NCBI GenBank assembly: GCA_964440915.1
Contig: CAYTTV010000029.1
Span: 1-47,444, forward strand
Source: CAMPJM01 sp964440915
Lineage (GTDB): Bacteria > Bacteroidota > Bacteroidia > Cytophagales > Cyclobacteriaceae
Length of the DNA stretch: 47,444 nucleotides
Direction of reading: 5' to 3'
Under the pieces are notes generated by a model, which saw only the letters and a list, made by a program, of their open reading frames with translations, had not been told where the DNA came from and ran no database searches. Of the stretch, positions 7,937 through 16,392 are shown piece by piece. The position numbers and the translations under genes were made by a program. How positions within the stretch are numbered: position 1 is the stretch's first letter; every line of letters begins with the position of its first letter.

Positions 7937-8191
7937 CCCTACATATTTTTTTTAAACTGCTTTGTATTTTATATAAAAATAAATATGCACGCATTTTATA
8001 TGACGAAACCAATTTTTTAATAAAAAAAATTAAGAATTTACGTAAATTTTATTTTTTTTATTTTACTTTTAATCTCTATCTCTTAAGGGAGTTTTACAAT
8101 GTTAAAACCATCTCTCATGATTTTGACTTTATAAAGTGCAATTTTTTAATTGCATTCCTCGATTGTTTTTTCATGCCTATACACCGACTTT

Positions 8192-8914
8192 ATGATAAAG
8201 ATAATTCCTTCAATCGCTGTTGCCAGAGGTAAAACCACGAGAACAACCTACGGCAAGAAATTAACAGATGCAGTATATGACGTAAATCCATTGGACGTAG
8301 CCAAAACCTTTGAAGATTATGGTATTAAACAAGTCCATATGGTGGACTTGGATGGTGCAAGAAGAGGTGAGCCGAAGAACTATGCTACACTTGAAATTAT
8401 TGCAGGACATACAAATTTGGAAATCGATTTTTCAGGTGGGATTCAGCAAGATTGTGATATATATACTGCTTATGAGCATGGGGCAACCTATATCACGGCG
8501 GCGAGTGTAGCAGTAATGAAAAGAGAGTTATTTGCTTCTTGGCTAATTTCCTATGGTAGAGAAAAAATCACGTTGGGTGCCGATGCACTGAATAGAAAAA
8601 TTGCCATTAAAGGTTGGTGGAAAGATACCACAATAGATGTGCTAGAGCATATAGCGTTTTTTCATTCTCGTGGAATTAAATTTGTAAAATGCACTGATAT
8701 TCAAAAAGAAGGTTCGTTGCAGGGACCCTCATTTGAATTGTATCAAGAGATACTTAACCATTTTCCTGATTTATGTTTAGTGGCCTCTGGAGGTATTAGA
8801 AACGTGGAGGATATCGAAAGACTAAATGATATTGGCGTTTGGGGTGCACATTTTGGCAAAGCCTATTATGAAGGCAGAATTCAGTTAAGGGATCTAAAAC
8901 ATTTGCTGTCCTAG
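8192..8914 (+). CDS. HisA-like TIM-barrel protein lacking the first catalytic Asp
   Basis: A 240-residue (beta-alpha)8 barrel closely related to HisA, the phosphoribosyl-formimino isomerase of histidine synthesis. Family features remain: VDLDGARRGEP, GADALN with Asp131, CTDIQKEGSLQGPS with Thr168, VASGGI, and GKAYYEG. However the first strand reads PSIAVARGK where HisA has PAIDLxxGK, so the catalytic Asp is Ala9. The phosphate-binding GGS that normally follows strand 4 reads TAAS. No other his genes are nearby. I infer a paralogue with another substrate or a non-catalytic role. The start is the ATG at 8192 because it gives the normal HisA N-terminus; upstream codons are not family-like. Confidence 0.8.
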   Translation: MIKIIPSIAVARGKTTRTTYGKKLTDAVYDVNPLDVAKTFEDYGIKQVHMVDLDGARRGEPKNYATLEIIAGHTNLEIDFSGGIQQDCDIYTAYEHGATYITAASVAVMKRELFASWLISYGREKITLGADALNRKIAIKGWWKDTTIDVLEHIAFFHSRGIKFVKCTDIQKEGSLQGPSFELYQEILNHFPDLCLVASGGIRNVEDIERLNDIGVWGAHFGKAYYEGRIQLRDLKHLLS

Positions 8915-8991
8915 TTATGCCCAAAAAAGTAACTTGTATTTTAGAAACAACTGCTCTAACTTAGATTGTAGGGTTATAAGAATTATTACGT

Positions 8992-9504
8992 ATGAAGACT
9001 TTATATTGGTCGCTAAGCATGTTGTCAATTGCGGTGGCCTTTGGATGTGCAAATGATGACGATAGTAAGCAGGACAATGCCCTTACGGGTAGGAGTATAG
9101 AATATCCTCTCACGGCAGGATCAGAATATAGTACTGCTGGTACAATTACTTTTCAAGAAAAAAAAGATAGGTCTTTGCGCGCTGTTATCAAGATAGGCCC
9201 TAGTGGAATGGAAGTGTACCATCCAGCCCATTTACATTATGGTGTGTTTGAAATGGATGCGCTTATGGCTGCAATGCTCCATCCGGTGGATGGCAAGACG
9301 GGAGAAGGCATAACTGAGCGGGTTATTTTGGAAGATGACACCGTGTTGACTTTTGAGGCACTGCAAACATTTGATGGGCATATAAAAGTGCACGGCGACG
9401 ATGGCCCTAATAGAGATTTAATCCTGGCTTATGGCAACATTGGTAAAAACAAAGATAAGATTGCAACACCCCCTTTGGCCTATGCCATTAGTATATGCAG
9501 ATAA
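8992..9504 (+). CDS. Secreted lipoprotein with HPAHLH motif (CHRD/SOD-like fold possible)
   Basis: A 170-residue lipoprotein: hydrophobic signal, then the lipobox AFGC with Cys19, then an Asp-rich spacer. The mature domain carries YHPAHLHYG around residue 83 and IKVHGDDG near 143. These His-rich strands recall CHRD and Cu/Zn superoxide-dismutase-like beta barrels, and similar Bacteroidota lipoproteins exist, but the full metal set of a true SOD is not visible. It probably sits on the outer membrane or periplasmic side. It lies 77 bp after the HisA-like gene on the same strand. No function is assigned. Confidence 0.65.
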   Translation: MKTLYWSLSMLSIAVAFGCANDDDSKQDNALTGRSIEYPLTAGSEYSTAGTITFQEKKDRSLRAVIKIGPSGMEVYHPAHLHYGVFEMDALMAAMLHPVDGKTGEGITERVILEDDTVLTFEALQTFDGHIKVHGDDGPNRDLILAYGNIGKNKDKIATPPLAYAISICR

Positions 9505-9687
9505 AATTCTAGCGGATATGGGAACAGCGCTTACGCGCTTATGAACAGTACACGATTAATGTAGGCTATGGATCGGCCTTAAGTTATCTGTGATTGAGAA
9601 AAGACTGATTGTAAGTGTTTATAGTAATGCCGATAAGATTTTTTTAAGTAATCGCGATTTCCACGATGCTCTGGAATACGCTGATTT

Positions 9688-10086
9688 TTACTCCTTAACT
9701 ACTGTGGTTCCTGCCCACTTATCACCTAATCGTTCCTTATTTGAGAAAAGCAAAACGAGCTCAATAAGATTTAGGCCTGGAATTAATAGTGTTATGGATC
9801 GAAATATGGAAGCAGAGTAGTCTCCTTGTAAGCCCTGATGAGTTTTGGAATTTACGACCTTTATTTGAAGGAGCTTCTTTCCAATGCTTTGGCTATTGAA
9901 AAATGGGAAAGCGTCCTTGCATAAAAAATACACTACAAAGAGGATTGGACCTAGAATGGGAATAATGTAGGCCATCGTAAATGCCAGCAGGAAATCGAAT
10001 AACGAACTGATAAGACGCCGTCCCAAAGGTGCGGTGAATACTGATGTTAAGATATGAGTAGCTGGTGAAATATGACTTGTTCCCAT
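9688..10086 (-). CDS. RDD family membrane protein
   Basis: A protein of 132 residues if started at the ATG at 10086, or 155 if started at an in-frame TTG at 10155. It shows the RDD pattern: LGRRLISSLFDFLLAF (Arg-Arg and Asp in the first span), a second span PILGPILFVVYFL, then SIGKKLLQIKVVN, and a third hydrophobic region LLIPGLNLIELVLLF, ending LGDKWAGTTVV. RDD proteins are small multi-span membrane proteins, some of them linked to ion exchange. The gene follows the arginase-like gene on the same strand, so co-transcription is likely. Confidence 0.75.
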   Translation of the reverse strand: MGTSHISPATHILTSVFTAPLGRRLISSLFDFLLAFTMAYIIPILGPILFVVYFLCKDAFPFFNSQSIGKKLLQIKVVNSKTHQGLQGDYSASIFRSITLLIPGLNLIELVLLFSNKERLGDKWAGTTVVKE

Positions 10087-10174
10087 TCGGAGTATATCTG
10101 ATACCTCGTGAAGATAATACCTAGCAGTGAAATTCTTTTCCCTAAATTTCGTCAAGCAGCATTTATGTAAGATT

Positions 10175-11356
10175 TTAAATTAATTTTGCATGAGTACTAA
10201 TCCATCTTTCGGGAAGCTCTCCTCTCGAAGCTGTTTCATAGTCTGCATAGCTGCATGGAATGATACAGTTTCGACCATATTGGACATTGTCCAGACCTTT
10301 TACTTTTTTTCCTTTAGGATAGGCAACTTCCATCCACCACTTCTCGCTCATCTTGCTTTTATAGAAAATAAGTTTTTCTGGTTCTGAAGGCATGGAAACG
10401 ACATATCGGAGATAGTCATTGGCTCTGAAGTCTTTTTCATTCCTTCTGTGATAGAAGCCTTCTATAAAATACCAGATCATGGTGGCTACTACAGAGGCGG
10501 TTTTTTGGGTATGGTCATCCGCCTCGGGATTATATTCGTAGAATCCCGCAGTACTTAATTTGTCATTTAGCCCTGCATACCAGCATATTTGACATGCTTC
10601 TTCTCCCGTGAGCCCAAATGCTTGTGCATTTTTATTCCCTGGGGCATCGCTGGACTTGATAGCAGTGATGTCAAAGCTTAGCATATCGGAATATCGGATT
10701 ACAGGTTCCATTTCTTGTAGGTGCTGTCGCAAATGGCCTAATCTATAGGACTCAAAGTATAGCTTTTCCAAAATTCCGATGGCTGACTGGTCGATCAAGT
10801 AGCTTTGGTAGGCCAGGTGCGTATAATTAAAAAGGAAGTTTGGATCGTGCATCAGAATCCTATTGATGTGCTTTTTGCTCATTTCCGTGTTTGCTTCGGT
10901 TTCTAAGTCCAGCATGGCATCTATATTCAGTACGCTTACCAGTTTTTCCATGTCCTCATAAGCAAGGTACTGACCATAATCGATATCATGTGAACCGCCA
11001 ATTAAAATTGGGAGAACATTCTGTTCTATGAGTGTCCTACACACTTCTTTTATTCTAAGATAGGTGTCTTCCAGTGTATTACCATTTCTTAGATTGCCCA
11101 GATCTACTATCCTGTAACTGCCTGTTCCTTTTTTAAGGGCATATAATTTTTTACGGATCACATCTGCTGCTTTGTCCACCCCTTTATTGTTTTCCGTACC
11201 GCGATTTTCCTGAATGCCGATCAGGGCAATGTCAGCACCATTTAAACCGGGTGAAACTTCTTGATTGATATGGATGGCATCCAAGAAAGTATTTTGACCA
11301 GATTTGCTTTCGTAGAGCGTTTCGTCAAGTGCCGAAAAGAATATTTTTAGATCCAT
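10175..11356 (-). CDS. Arginase/formiminoglutamase-like protein with altered metal site
   Basis: A 393-residue member of the ureohydrolase (arginase, agmatinase, formimidoylglutamase) superfamily, in the divergent form I recall from Bacteroidota. Motifs: LIGGSHDIDYG retains the first His ligand; LNIDAMLDLE corresponds to DAHxD but has Met for the bridging His; SFDITAIKSSDAPG corresponds to SxDxDxxDP with Thr for the second Asp. Two of the six manganese ligands are therefore missing, so hydrolysis is doubtful. A C-terminal extension (about 300-393, with MSEKWWMEVAYP) is not part of classical arginases. The start is placed at 11356; an upstream in-frame ATG would run through the terminator hairpin. 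Confidence 0.75.
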   Translation of the reverse strand: MDLKIFFSALDETLYESKSGQNTFLDAIHINQEVSPGLNGADIALIGIQENRGTENNKGVDKAADVIRKKLYALKKGTGSYRIVDLGNLRNGNTLEDTYLRIKEVCRTLIEQNVLPILIGGSHDIDYGQYLAYEDMEKLVSVLNIDAMLDLETEANTEMSKKHINRILMHDPNFLFNYTHLAYQSYLIDQSAIGILEKLYFESYRLGHLRQHLQEMEPVIRYSDMLSFDITAIKSSDAPGNKNAQAFGLTGEEACQICWYAGLNDKLSTAGFYEYNPEADDHTQKTASVVATMIWYFIEGFYHRRNEKDFRANDYLRYVVSMPSEPEKLIFYKSKMSEKWWMEVAYPKGKKVKGLDNVQYGRNCIIPCSYADYETASRGELPERWISTHAKLI

Positions 11357-11414
11357 GATACTAAAATATGGAAAGTTAGGACTTATGGCAATAATTAAAT
11401 CGGCTGATAAAAAT

Positions 11415-11450
11415 AAAAAGGCTGGTATTATAATAGTACCAGCCTTTTTT
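11415..11450. terminator. Bidirectional terminator after nqrF
   Basis: A 13-bp perfect stem (arms 11415-11427 and 11437-11449) with a GC-rich core and a 9-base loop, flanked by A-runs and T-runs. It lies 21 bp downstream of the nqrF stop (minus strand) and upstream of the arginase-like start, so it separates the two transcripts. Confidence 0.85.
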
Positions 11451-11470
11451 GTCATTGTGTTTAGGTGCGT

Positions 11471-12775
11471 TTACCCGCCAAAGTCGTCAAACCTGATGTT
11501 TTCTGATGGTACGCCCATGTCGTCTAGCATTTTCAAAACTGCTGCATTCATCATGGGAGGTCCGCATAAGTAGTACTCTACCTCTTCTGGCTCAGGGTGA
11601 TTCTTAAGATAGTTGTCAAACAACACCTGATGGATAAAACCTATATAGCCATCTCCCCCTTTATCTTCTAGAGAGGATTTGATTTTCCAATTGTCATCTG
11701 GTAAAGGTTCTGACAAGCCAATATTGAAACTGAAATTAGGGAAATCCTTTTCAATGTCTCTGAAGTGATCTACATAAAATAGCTCTTGTTTCGAACGTCC
11801 TCCATACCAGTAAGATACTTTTCTATCCGTTTTTTCTGTATGAAAAAGATGGAAAATGTGAGACCGTAATGGTGCCATGCCTGCGCCACCTCCGATGTAG
11901 ATCATTTCCCTTTTGGTAGGATTGATATGGAATTCACCGTATGGCCCTGAAAGGGTTACTTTGTCGCCAGCTTTTTTAGAGAATACATAAGAAGAGCAGA
12001 TACCTGGGTTTACGTCCATCCACTTACCTGCAGCTCTATCCCATGGCGGTGTAGCTATCCTAATGTTCAACATGATGATATTGCCCTCGGCAGGATGATT
12101 GGCCATGGAATAGGCCCTGAATAGGGGTTCGTCGTTTGTCATAACCAAATCCCACATGCCAAACTTGTCCCAGTCGCCCTTGTATATATCTTGCTTGTGT
12201 CCCAATTCAGGATGAGGGGTGATGTCCATGTTTGAGAAAGGTATGGTTCCCTCAGGCACATCTATTTGTACATAACCTCCAGATTGGAAGTCCAATCTTT
12301 CGCCTTCTGGTAATTTTACGACAAACTCCTTGATGAAGGTAGAAACGTTGTAATTAGAAACAACTTCACACTCCCACTTCTTGATTCCAAAGATCTCCTC
12401 AGGAATGCGTATCTGCATGTCTTGCTTAACCTTCACTTGACATGAAAGCCTTACCTTCTCCTTTTGTTCAGCTCTGCTTAAATGCCCTACCTCTGTTGGC
12501 AATACATCCCCGCCGCCTTCTTCTACTACGCACTTACACATGGCACATGTGCCCCCGCCACCACAGGCAGAAGGAAGGAAAATCTTAGCTCCGGATAAGG
12601 TCGAAAGCAAGGTAGAACCTGCTGATGTGATCAACGGGTTTTTCTCATCCCCGTTAATAATAATTTTTACGTCTCCAGACTGTACTAGTTTTGATTGTGC
12701 ATAAAGCAGTAAAAAAACCAATAACAATATTATAACAGTAAAGGCGACAATGGAAGTTATAATTATTGAAGTCAT
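11471..12775 (-). CDS. nqrF: Na+-translocating NADH:quinone reductase subunit F
   Basis: A 434-residue entry subunit of the Na+-pumping NADH dehydrogenase. It takes electrons from NADH via FAD to a [2Fe-2S] centre. One N-terminal membrane span (about 4-26) is followed by a plant-type ferredoxin domain with Cys71, Cys77, Cys80 and Cys112 (ACGGGGTCAMCKC). The FAD-binding motif FRAYSMAN, the NADH-binding YIGGGAGMAPLRSHI and the C-terminal YYLCGPPMMNAAV are all present. Length is slightly above the usual ~407. The other nqr genes (A-E) are not in this window, so this subunit is encoded apart or the operon is split. A terminator follows directly. Confidence 0.95.
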   Translation of the reverse strand: MTSIIITSIVAFTVIILLLVFLLLYAQSKLVQSGDVKIIINGDEKNPLITSAGSTLLSTLSGAKIFLPSACGGGGTCAMCKCVVEEGGGDVLPTEVGHLSRAEQKEKVRLSCQVKVKQDMQIRIPEEIFGIKKWECEVVSNYNVSTFIKEFVVKLPEGERLDFQSGGYVQIDVPEGTIPFSNMDITPHPELGHKQDIYKGDWDKFGMWDLVMTNDEPLFRAYSMANHPAEGNIIMLNIRIATPPWDRAAGKWMDVNPGICSSYVFSKKAGDKVTLSGPYGEFHINPTKREMIYIGGGAGMAPLRSHIFHLFHTEKTDRKVSYWYGGRSKQELFYVDHFRDIEKDFPNFSFNIGLSEPLPDDNWKIKSSLEDKGGDGYIGFIHQVLFDNYLKNHPEPEEVEYYLCGPPMMNAAVLKMLDDMGVPSENIRFDDFGG

Positions 12776-12993
12776 TTTAACCTATATAGTTTGTGACAAG
12801 TTTAATTCCATCGAAATGGAATACAAATATATTTATAATATATCAAAACAATAAGTATGTACATGATAAATTTATTACATACGGGTTTTCATGATAATAA
12901 AGCTTTCGATGTTGATTTAGTTGATTTTCAGTATAATTCTCTTATGGGTTTTTTCCGAAGAGAGGAACCTTCACTTTGTATGAATAGTACGCC

Positions 12994-13977
12994 CTAGGGC
13001 CAGAGAAGTTTCTTCCAAGTTCCTTTCATGTAGTTGTATTTTAACGTACTGGGTAATGCTTTCCACCAATATCGGTTTACTTCTACAGCAAATGAAGGTT
13101 GCATATAGCAATTGATGGCACATCCCTCACATGCAGGATACTTCCCTTCCAGTTTAATCAACTGCTGAACGTTCGAAGATTGATACAATTCGAATAGGTT
13201 GTTGTCGATAGGAATGGACTCTATACCTAAATGATAGCAAGGTAAGATCAGGTGATTTTCGGGAGAAACAACGATGGTGGAACTGGCAGCTTTGCATACG
13301 GGACGTTCTATGTTGTTGCCTCCTGATTCTCTTAAAGCAATAAAAGCTTCATTAAGATACACTTTAGGCTTCTTGCCCCATTGTGACAATGTTTCTAATG
13401 ACACTGCTGAAAGGGAGTCGCCTGTAGCTACTGCGTTATATTCAAATATAGGATTGATGATTAGTACCAAATTATTAGGAAGACTGATATTTTCATAGAT
13501 CAATTCTAGTTGGTCAATGTTGTCTTCGGTAACGGTAAATAATATGTCGGGCTTTTCCCCTAAAGCAGTTGCTAAGGATATTGATTCCATAACAGCATCA
13601 AAACAGGCCACGCCGCGCGAGGTGTCGTGCGCTTCACGGTCGGCTGCATCAAGGGAAAAATGGAGCATGTCTATCTTTCCTCGCAACCGGCTGGCCCATT
13701 TGGGATATAAAAGGCAGTTAGTGGTAAGTGTGGTGATAAACCCTTCTTGTTTAGCCAAATCGAGCAATAGGTCTATCTCCCTATGCAGTAGCGGTTCCCC
13801 ACCGGTAAAGTCAATTACTTTTACTCCTAGCTTTTTGAGGTCTTTTAGATTTTGAGCGACCGTTAGCTTGTCGGCATAGGGAGAAGGACGTTCCCAAATA
13901 TCGCAAAAACCACATCGGGCGTTGCACCTATAAGTGACGTAATAATTGCACAATACAGGGTGTGAAATAAGTCGCAT
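12994..13977 (-). CDS. Radical SAM protein with SPASM-like C-terminal cysteines
   Basis: A 327-residue radical SAM enzyme. The cluster motif is Cys18-x3-Cys22-x2-Cys25 (TYRCNARCGFCDIW), followed by DFTGGEPLLH, the SAM-binding GGE motif. The C-terminal part has further cysteines (VCKAASS, LILPCYHLG, PACEGCAINCYM) that look like an auxiliary Fe-S site of the SPASM/Twitch kind, found in enzymes that modify peptides or small molecules. No peptide precursor was seen nearby. It lies 64 bp after accD on the same strand and may be the last gene of an fbaB-accD transcript. The substrate is unknown. Confidence 0.8.
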   Translation of the reverse strand: MRLISHPVLCNYYVTYRCNARCGFCDIWERPSPYADKLTVAQNLKDLKKLGVKVIDFTGGEPLLHREIDLLLDLAKQEGFITTLTTNCLLYPKWASRLRGKIDMLHFSLDAADREAHDTSRGVACFDAVMESISLATALGEKPDILFTVTEDNIDQLELIYENISLPNNLVLIINPIFEYNAVATGDSLSAVSLETLSQWGKKPKVYLNEAFIALRESGGNNIERPVCKAASSTIVVSPENHLILPCYHLGIESIPIDNNLFELYQSSNVQQLIKLEGKYPACEGCAINCYMQPSFAVEVNRYWWKALPSTLKYNYMKGTWKKLLWP

Positions 13978-14041
13978 AATTTTTGCCTAATCAGACGTGC
14001 CAACTGCCATACGCTACCGATGCCCCTAATCTAGTTGTATA

Positions 14042-14881
14042 CTATTGGAGCATTTGCAGCAAGAGGGTCAGCTTGTTCTTCAAGTTCCTACGGTCCACGA
14101 TAAAATCGAGGAATCCATGCTCAAGGAGGAATTCTGAGCTTTGAAATCCTTTAGGGAGGTCTTTTCCTATGGTTTCTCTGATGACCCTAGGCCCTGCAAA
14201 CCCTATCAAAGCACCTGGTTCAGCTATATTGAAATCTCCCAACATAGCAAAAGATGCTGTTACACCGCCAGTAGTAGGGTCGGTAAGTAAAGAGATATAA
14301 GGAATCTTGGCTTCTGAAAGAAGAGCCAGCTTTGCAGAGGTTTTTGCCATCTGCATCAAAGAAAAGCCCGCTTCCATCATTCGTGCTCCTCCAGATTTTG
14401 AGATCATTAAAAACGGGGTTTTATGTTTGATGGAGTAATCAATGGCTCGGGCGATCTTTTCGCCTACTACAGAGCCCATGGAGCCACCTATGAAGTTGAA
14501 GTCCATGCAGGCAATCACCAACTCTATTCCATTCATTTTTCCATGAGCAGTCCTGACAGCATCTTTCAATGAAGTCTTGGCCTGGGTTGCTTTTATTCGG
14601 CTAGGATATGGTTTGCTATCCGAAAAACTCAATGGATCAGCAGAGCTCATGTTTTCATCCAATTCCTTGAACTCATTTTTGTCAAAAAGTATCTCGAAGT
14701 ATTCTTTCGACCCAATCCTTACATGATAGTCATCTTCAGGGCTTACGTAAGCATTGCTTCTCAGCTCCCTTGTATGAATGATTTTGCCGGTAGGCGTTTT
14801 ATACCAAAGCCCATCAGGAGCTTCTTTTTTAGCTTCTGTAGGCGTCAGTATTCCTTTGTCCTTTCTCTTAAACCAACTCAT
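14042..14881 (-). CDS. accD: Acetyl-CoA carboxylase carboxyltransferase subunit beta
   Basis: A 279-residue beta subunit that, with AccA, moves the carboxyl group from biotin to acetyl-CoA to give malonyl-CoA for fatty-acid synthesis. The crotonase-type core is clear: ACMDFNFIGGSMGSVVGEKI, ISKSGGARMMEA, DPTTGGVTASFAMLGD, IGFAGPRVIRETIG. The N-terminal region that is a four-Cys zinc ribbon in Escherichia coli is here GLWYKTPTGK...VSPEDDYHVRIG with no cysteines (about residues 24-57). I recall the same loss in flavobacterial AccD, so it is probably a lineage trait. It lies 47 bp after fbaB, a neighbourhood usual in this phylum. Confidence 0.94.
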   Translation of the reverse strand: MSWFKRKDKGILTPTEAKKEAPDGLWYKTPTGKIIHTRELRSNAYVSPEDDYHVRIGSKEYFEILFDKNEFKELDENMSSADPLSFSDSKPYPSRIKATQAKTSLKDAVRTAHGKMNGIELVIACMDFNFIGGSMGSVVGEKIARAIDYSIKHKTPFLMISKSGGARMMEAGFSLMQMAKTSAKLALLSEAKIPYISLLTDPTTGGVTASFAMLGDFNIAEPGALIGFAGPRVIRETIGKDLPKGFQSSEFLLEHGFLDFIVDRRNLKNKLTLLLQMLQ

Positions 14882-14928
14882 TTCTGCTATTTTAATAGGC
14901 TAATAATAATATCTGATGCCGTATTAAT

Positions 14929-15987
14929 TTATGCGACATCAATTTCATTTGCCAAATATACATCTTGAATAGCATTTAACAATTCTATGCCTTCATTCAT
15001 TGGTCGCTGAAATGCTTTTCTTCCCGAAATTAAACCCATTCCGCCTGCTCTTTTATTGATTACGGCAGTTCTTACGGCATCTGTCCGATCATACATGCCC
15101 TTCGATTCACCACCAGAATTGATGAGGCCTATTCTGCCCATGTAACAATTGATCACTTGATAGCGACATAGGTCTATAGGATGATCGCTTGACATTTCGG
15201 TATACATTTTAGGTGTTGATTTGGAATAGCCTACTGCCGTAAAACCTCCATTAAGCCCTGGCAGCTTTTGTTTGATAATATCAGCTTGAATGGTTACACC
15301 CAAATGATTGGCCTGTCCTGTGAGGTCTGCTGCGGTATGATAGTCCACCTCATCTCTCTTAAAGGCATTGTTTCTAGTGTAGCACCACAGTATAGTGGCC
15401 ATACCTAGTTCATGCGCCCTTTCGAAAGCCGCTGCTACTTCAATGATTTGTCGGTTTGATTCCTCAGAACCGAAATAAATGGTGGCACCAATAGCGGCTG
15501 CGCCCAGGTTCCAAGCTTCATCTACCGAGCCAAACATGATTTGATCGTATTTGCTTGGGTATGTCATTAACTCATTATGATTGATCTTGACAATCAGCGG
15601 TATTTTGTGCGCATATTTTCGGGCTATAATCGCCAAATTGCCGAAAGTAGTGGCTACAGCATTGCAACCTCCTTCGATGGCCAACTTTACAATGTTTTCG
15701 GGATCGAAGTATATCGGGTTGGGAGAGAAGGAGGCTCCGGCTGTATGTTCTATCCCCTGATCTACTGGCAGTATAGAAATGTAGCCAGTTTTTGCTAATC
15801 TGCCAGTATTCATGATTGATGCGAGGTTTCGCAATACTTGAGGACTTCTGTTCGAAGGGATAAAAATCTGATCGAGGTACTCCGGGCCAGGCTTGTGCAA
15901 TAGTTCTGCATCGATCGTCTTGCAGCGATGGTTAAGGAGACTGTCGGCCTGGTCTCCCAGTAGGGCAACTATTTTGTTGTAAGACAT
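14929..15987 (-). CDS. fbaB: Class I fructose-bisphosphate aldolase, archaeal/FbaB type
   Basis: A 352-residue Schiff-base aldolase of the FbaB/DhnA type that interconverts fructose 1,6-bisphosphate with dihydroxyacetone phosphate and glyceraldehyde 3-phosphate. Landmarks: ISILPVDQGIEHT near residue 73, a Lys in LIVKINHNELM, and the C-terminal phosphate-binding loop LINSGGESKG. It is probably the first gene of the fbaB-accD-radical SAM run on the minus strand. It diverges from the mini-ABC genes, with a 111-bp AT-rich spacer between them. Confidence 0.93.
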   Translation of the reverse strand: MSYNKIVALLGDQADSLLNHRCKTIDAELLHKPGPEYLDQIFIPSNRSPQVLRNLASIMNTGRLAKTGYISILPVDQGIEHTAGASFSPNPIYFDPENIVKLAIEGGCNAVATTFGNLAIIARKYAHKIPLIVKINHNELMTYPSKYDQIMFGSVDEAWNLGAAAIGATIYFGSEESNRQIIEVAAAFERAHELGMATILWCYTRNNAFKRDEVDYHTAADLTGQANHLGVTIQADIIKQKLPGLNGGFTAVGYSKSTPKMYTEMSSDHPIDLCRYQVINCYMGRIGLINSGGESKGMYDRTDAVRTAVINKRAGGMGLISGRKAFQRPMNEGIELLNAIQDVYLANEIDVA

Positions 15988-16098
15988 AATAAAGAAACTT
16001 TATGGTAATGAGTGATTTTAGGTGGCAATTTCTTTTAGATAGTTATAAAAAATACTAAAACTTTTTAATGTAACCTTAATTTACTTTATAATTATAAC

Positions 16099-16392
16099 AT
16101 GCTAAAACTGTTATGGCTTTATTGTAAAGATTTGATATGGTTTAATGTTCCATTCTCCCTAATGGCAGGTCTGGTTGGGATGTTTGGCAATGGATTTTTT
16201 AATGCTTTTTGTTTTTCTTTTTTGACGGGTGGATTTCTACTATCTATCTATTTTTATAACATTAGACATTCATCGAAATATTATTTTTATTATAATAAGG
16301 GTTTAACTAAAATCCATCTTTGGATAGGATGCTTCATGATTAATACATGCATGGTTTTTATACTTAATATGTTTTTGAGCTATTTTCGATGA
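16099..16392 (+). CDS. Small multi-span membrane protein, partner of the adjacent ABC ATPase
   Basis: A 97-residue, very hydrophobic protein with about three predicted membrane spans (roughly residues 11-30, 33-54, 74-95) and a short Tyr/Lys-rich loop between the second and third (HSSKYYFYYNKGL). No known permease motif was seen. Its last four bases overlap the start of the ATPase gene (ATGA), the strongest sign that the two act together. Both genes are markedly more AT-rich than their neighbours. A membrane domain this small would need several copies to make a transporter, so it may instead be a non-transporting membrane anchor. Confidence 0.75.
   Translation: MLKLLWLYCKDLIWFNVPFSLMAGLVGMFGNGFFNAFCFSFLTGGFLLSIYFYNIRHSSKYYFYYNKGLTKIHLWIGCFMINTCMVFILNMFLSYFR

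Noticed and set aside
9590..9820. Plus-strand 76-codon frame
   Set aside because: It overlaps the 3' part of the RDD gene in antisense, has no ribosome-binding site and a composition unlike a protein.
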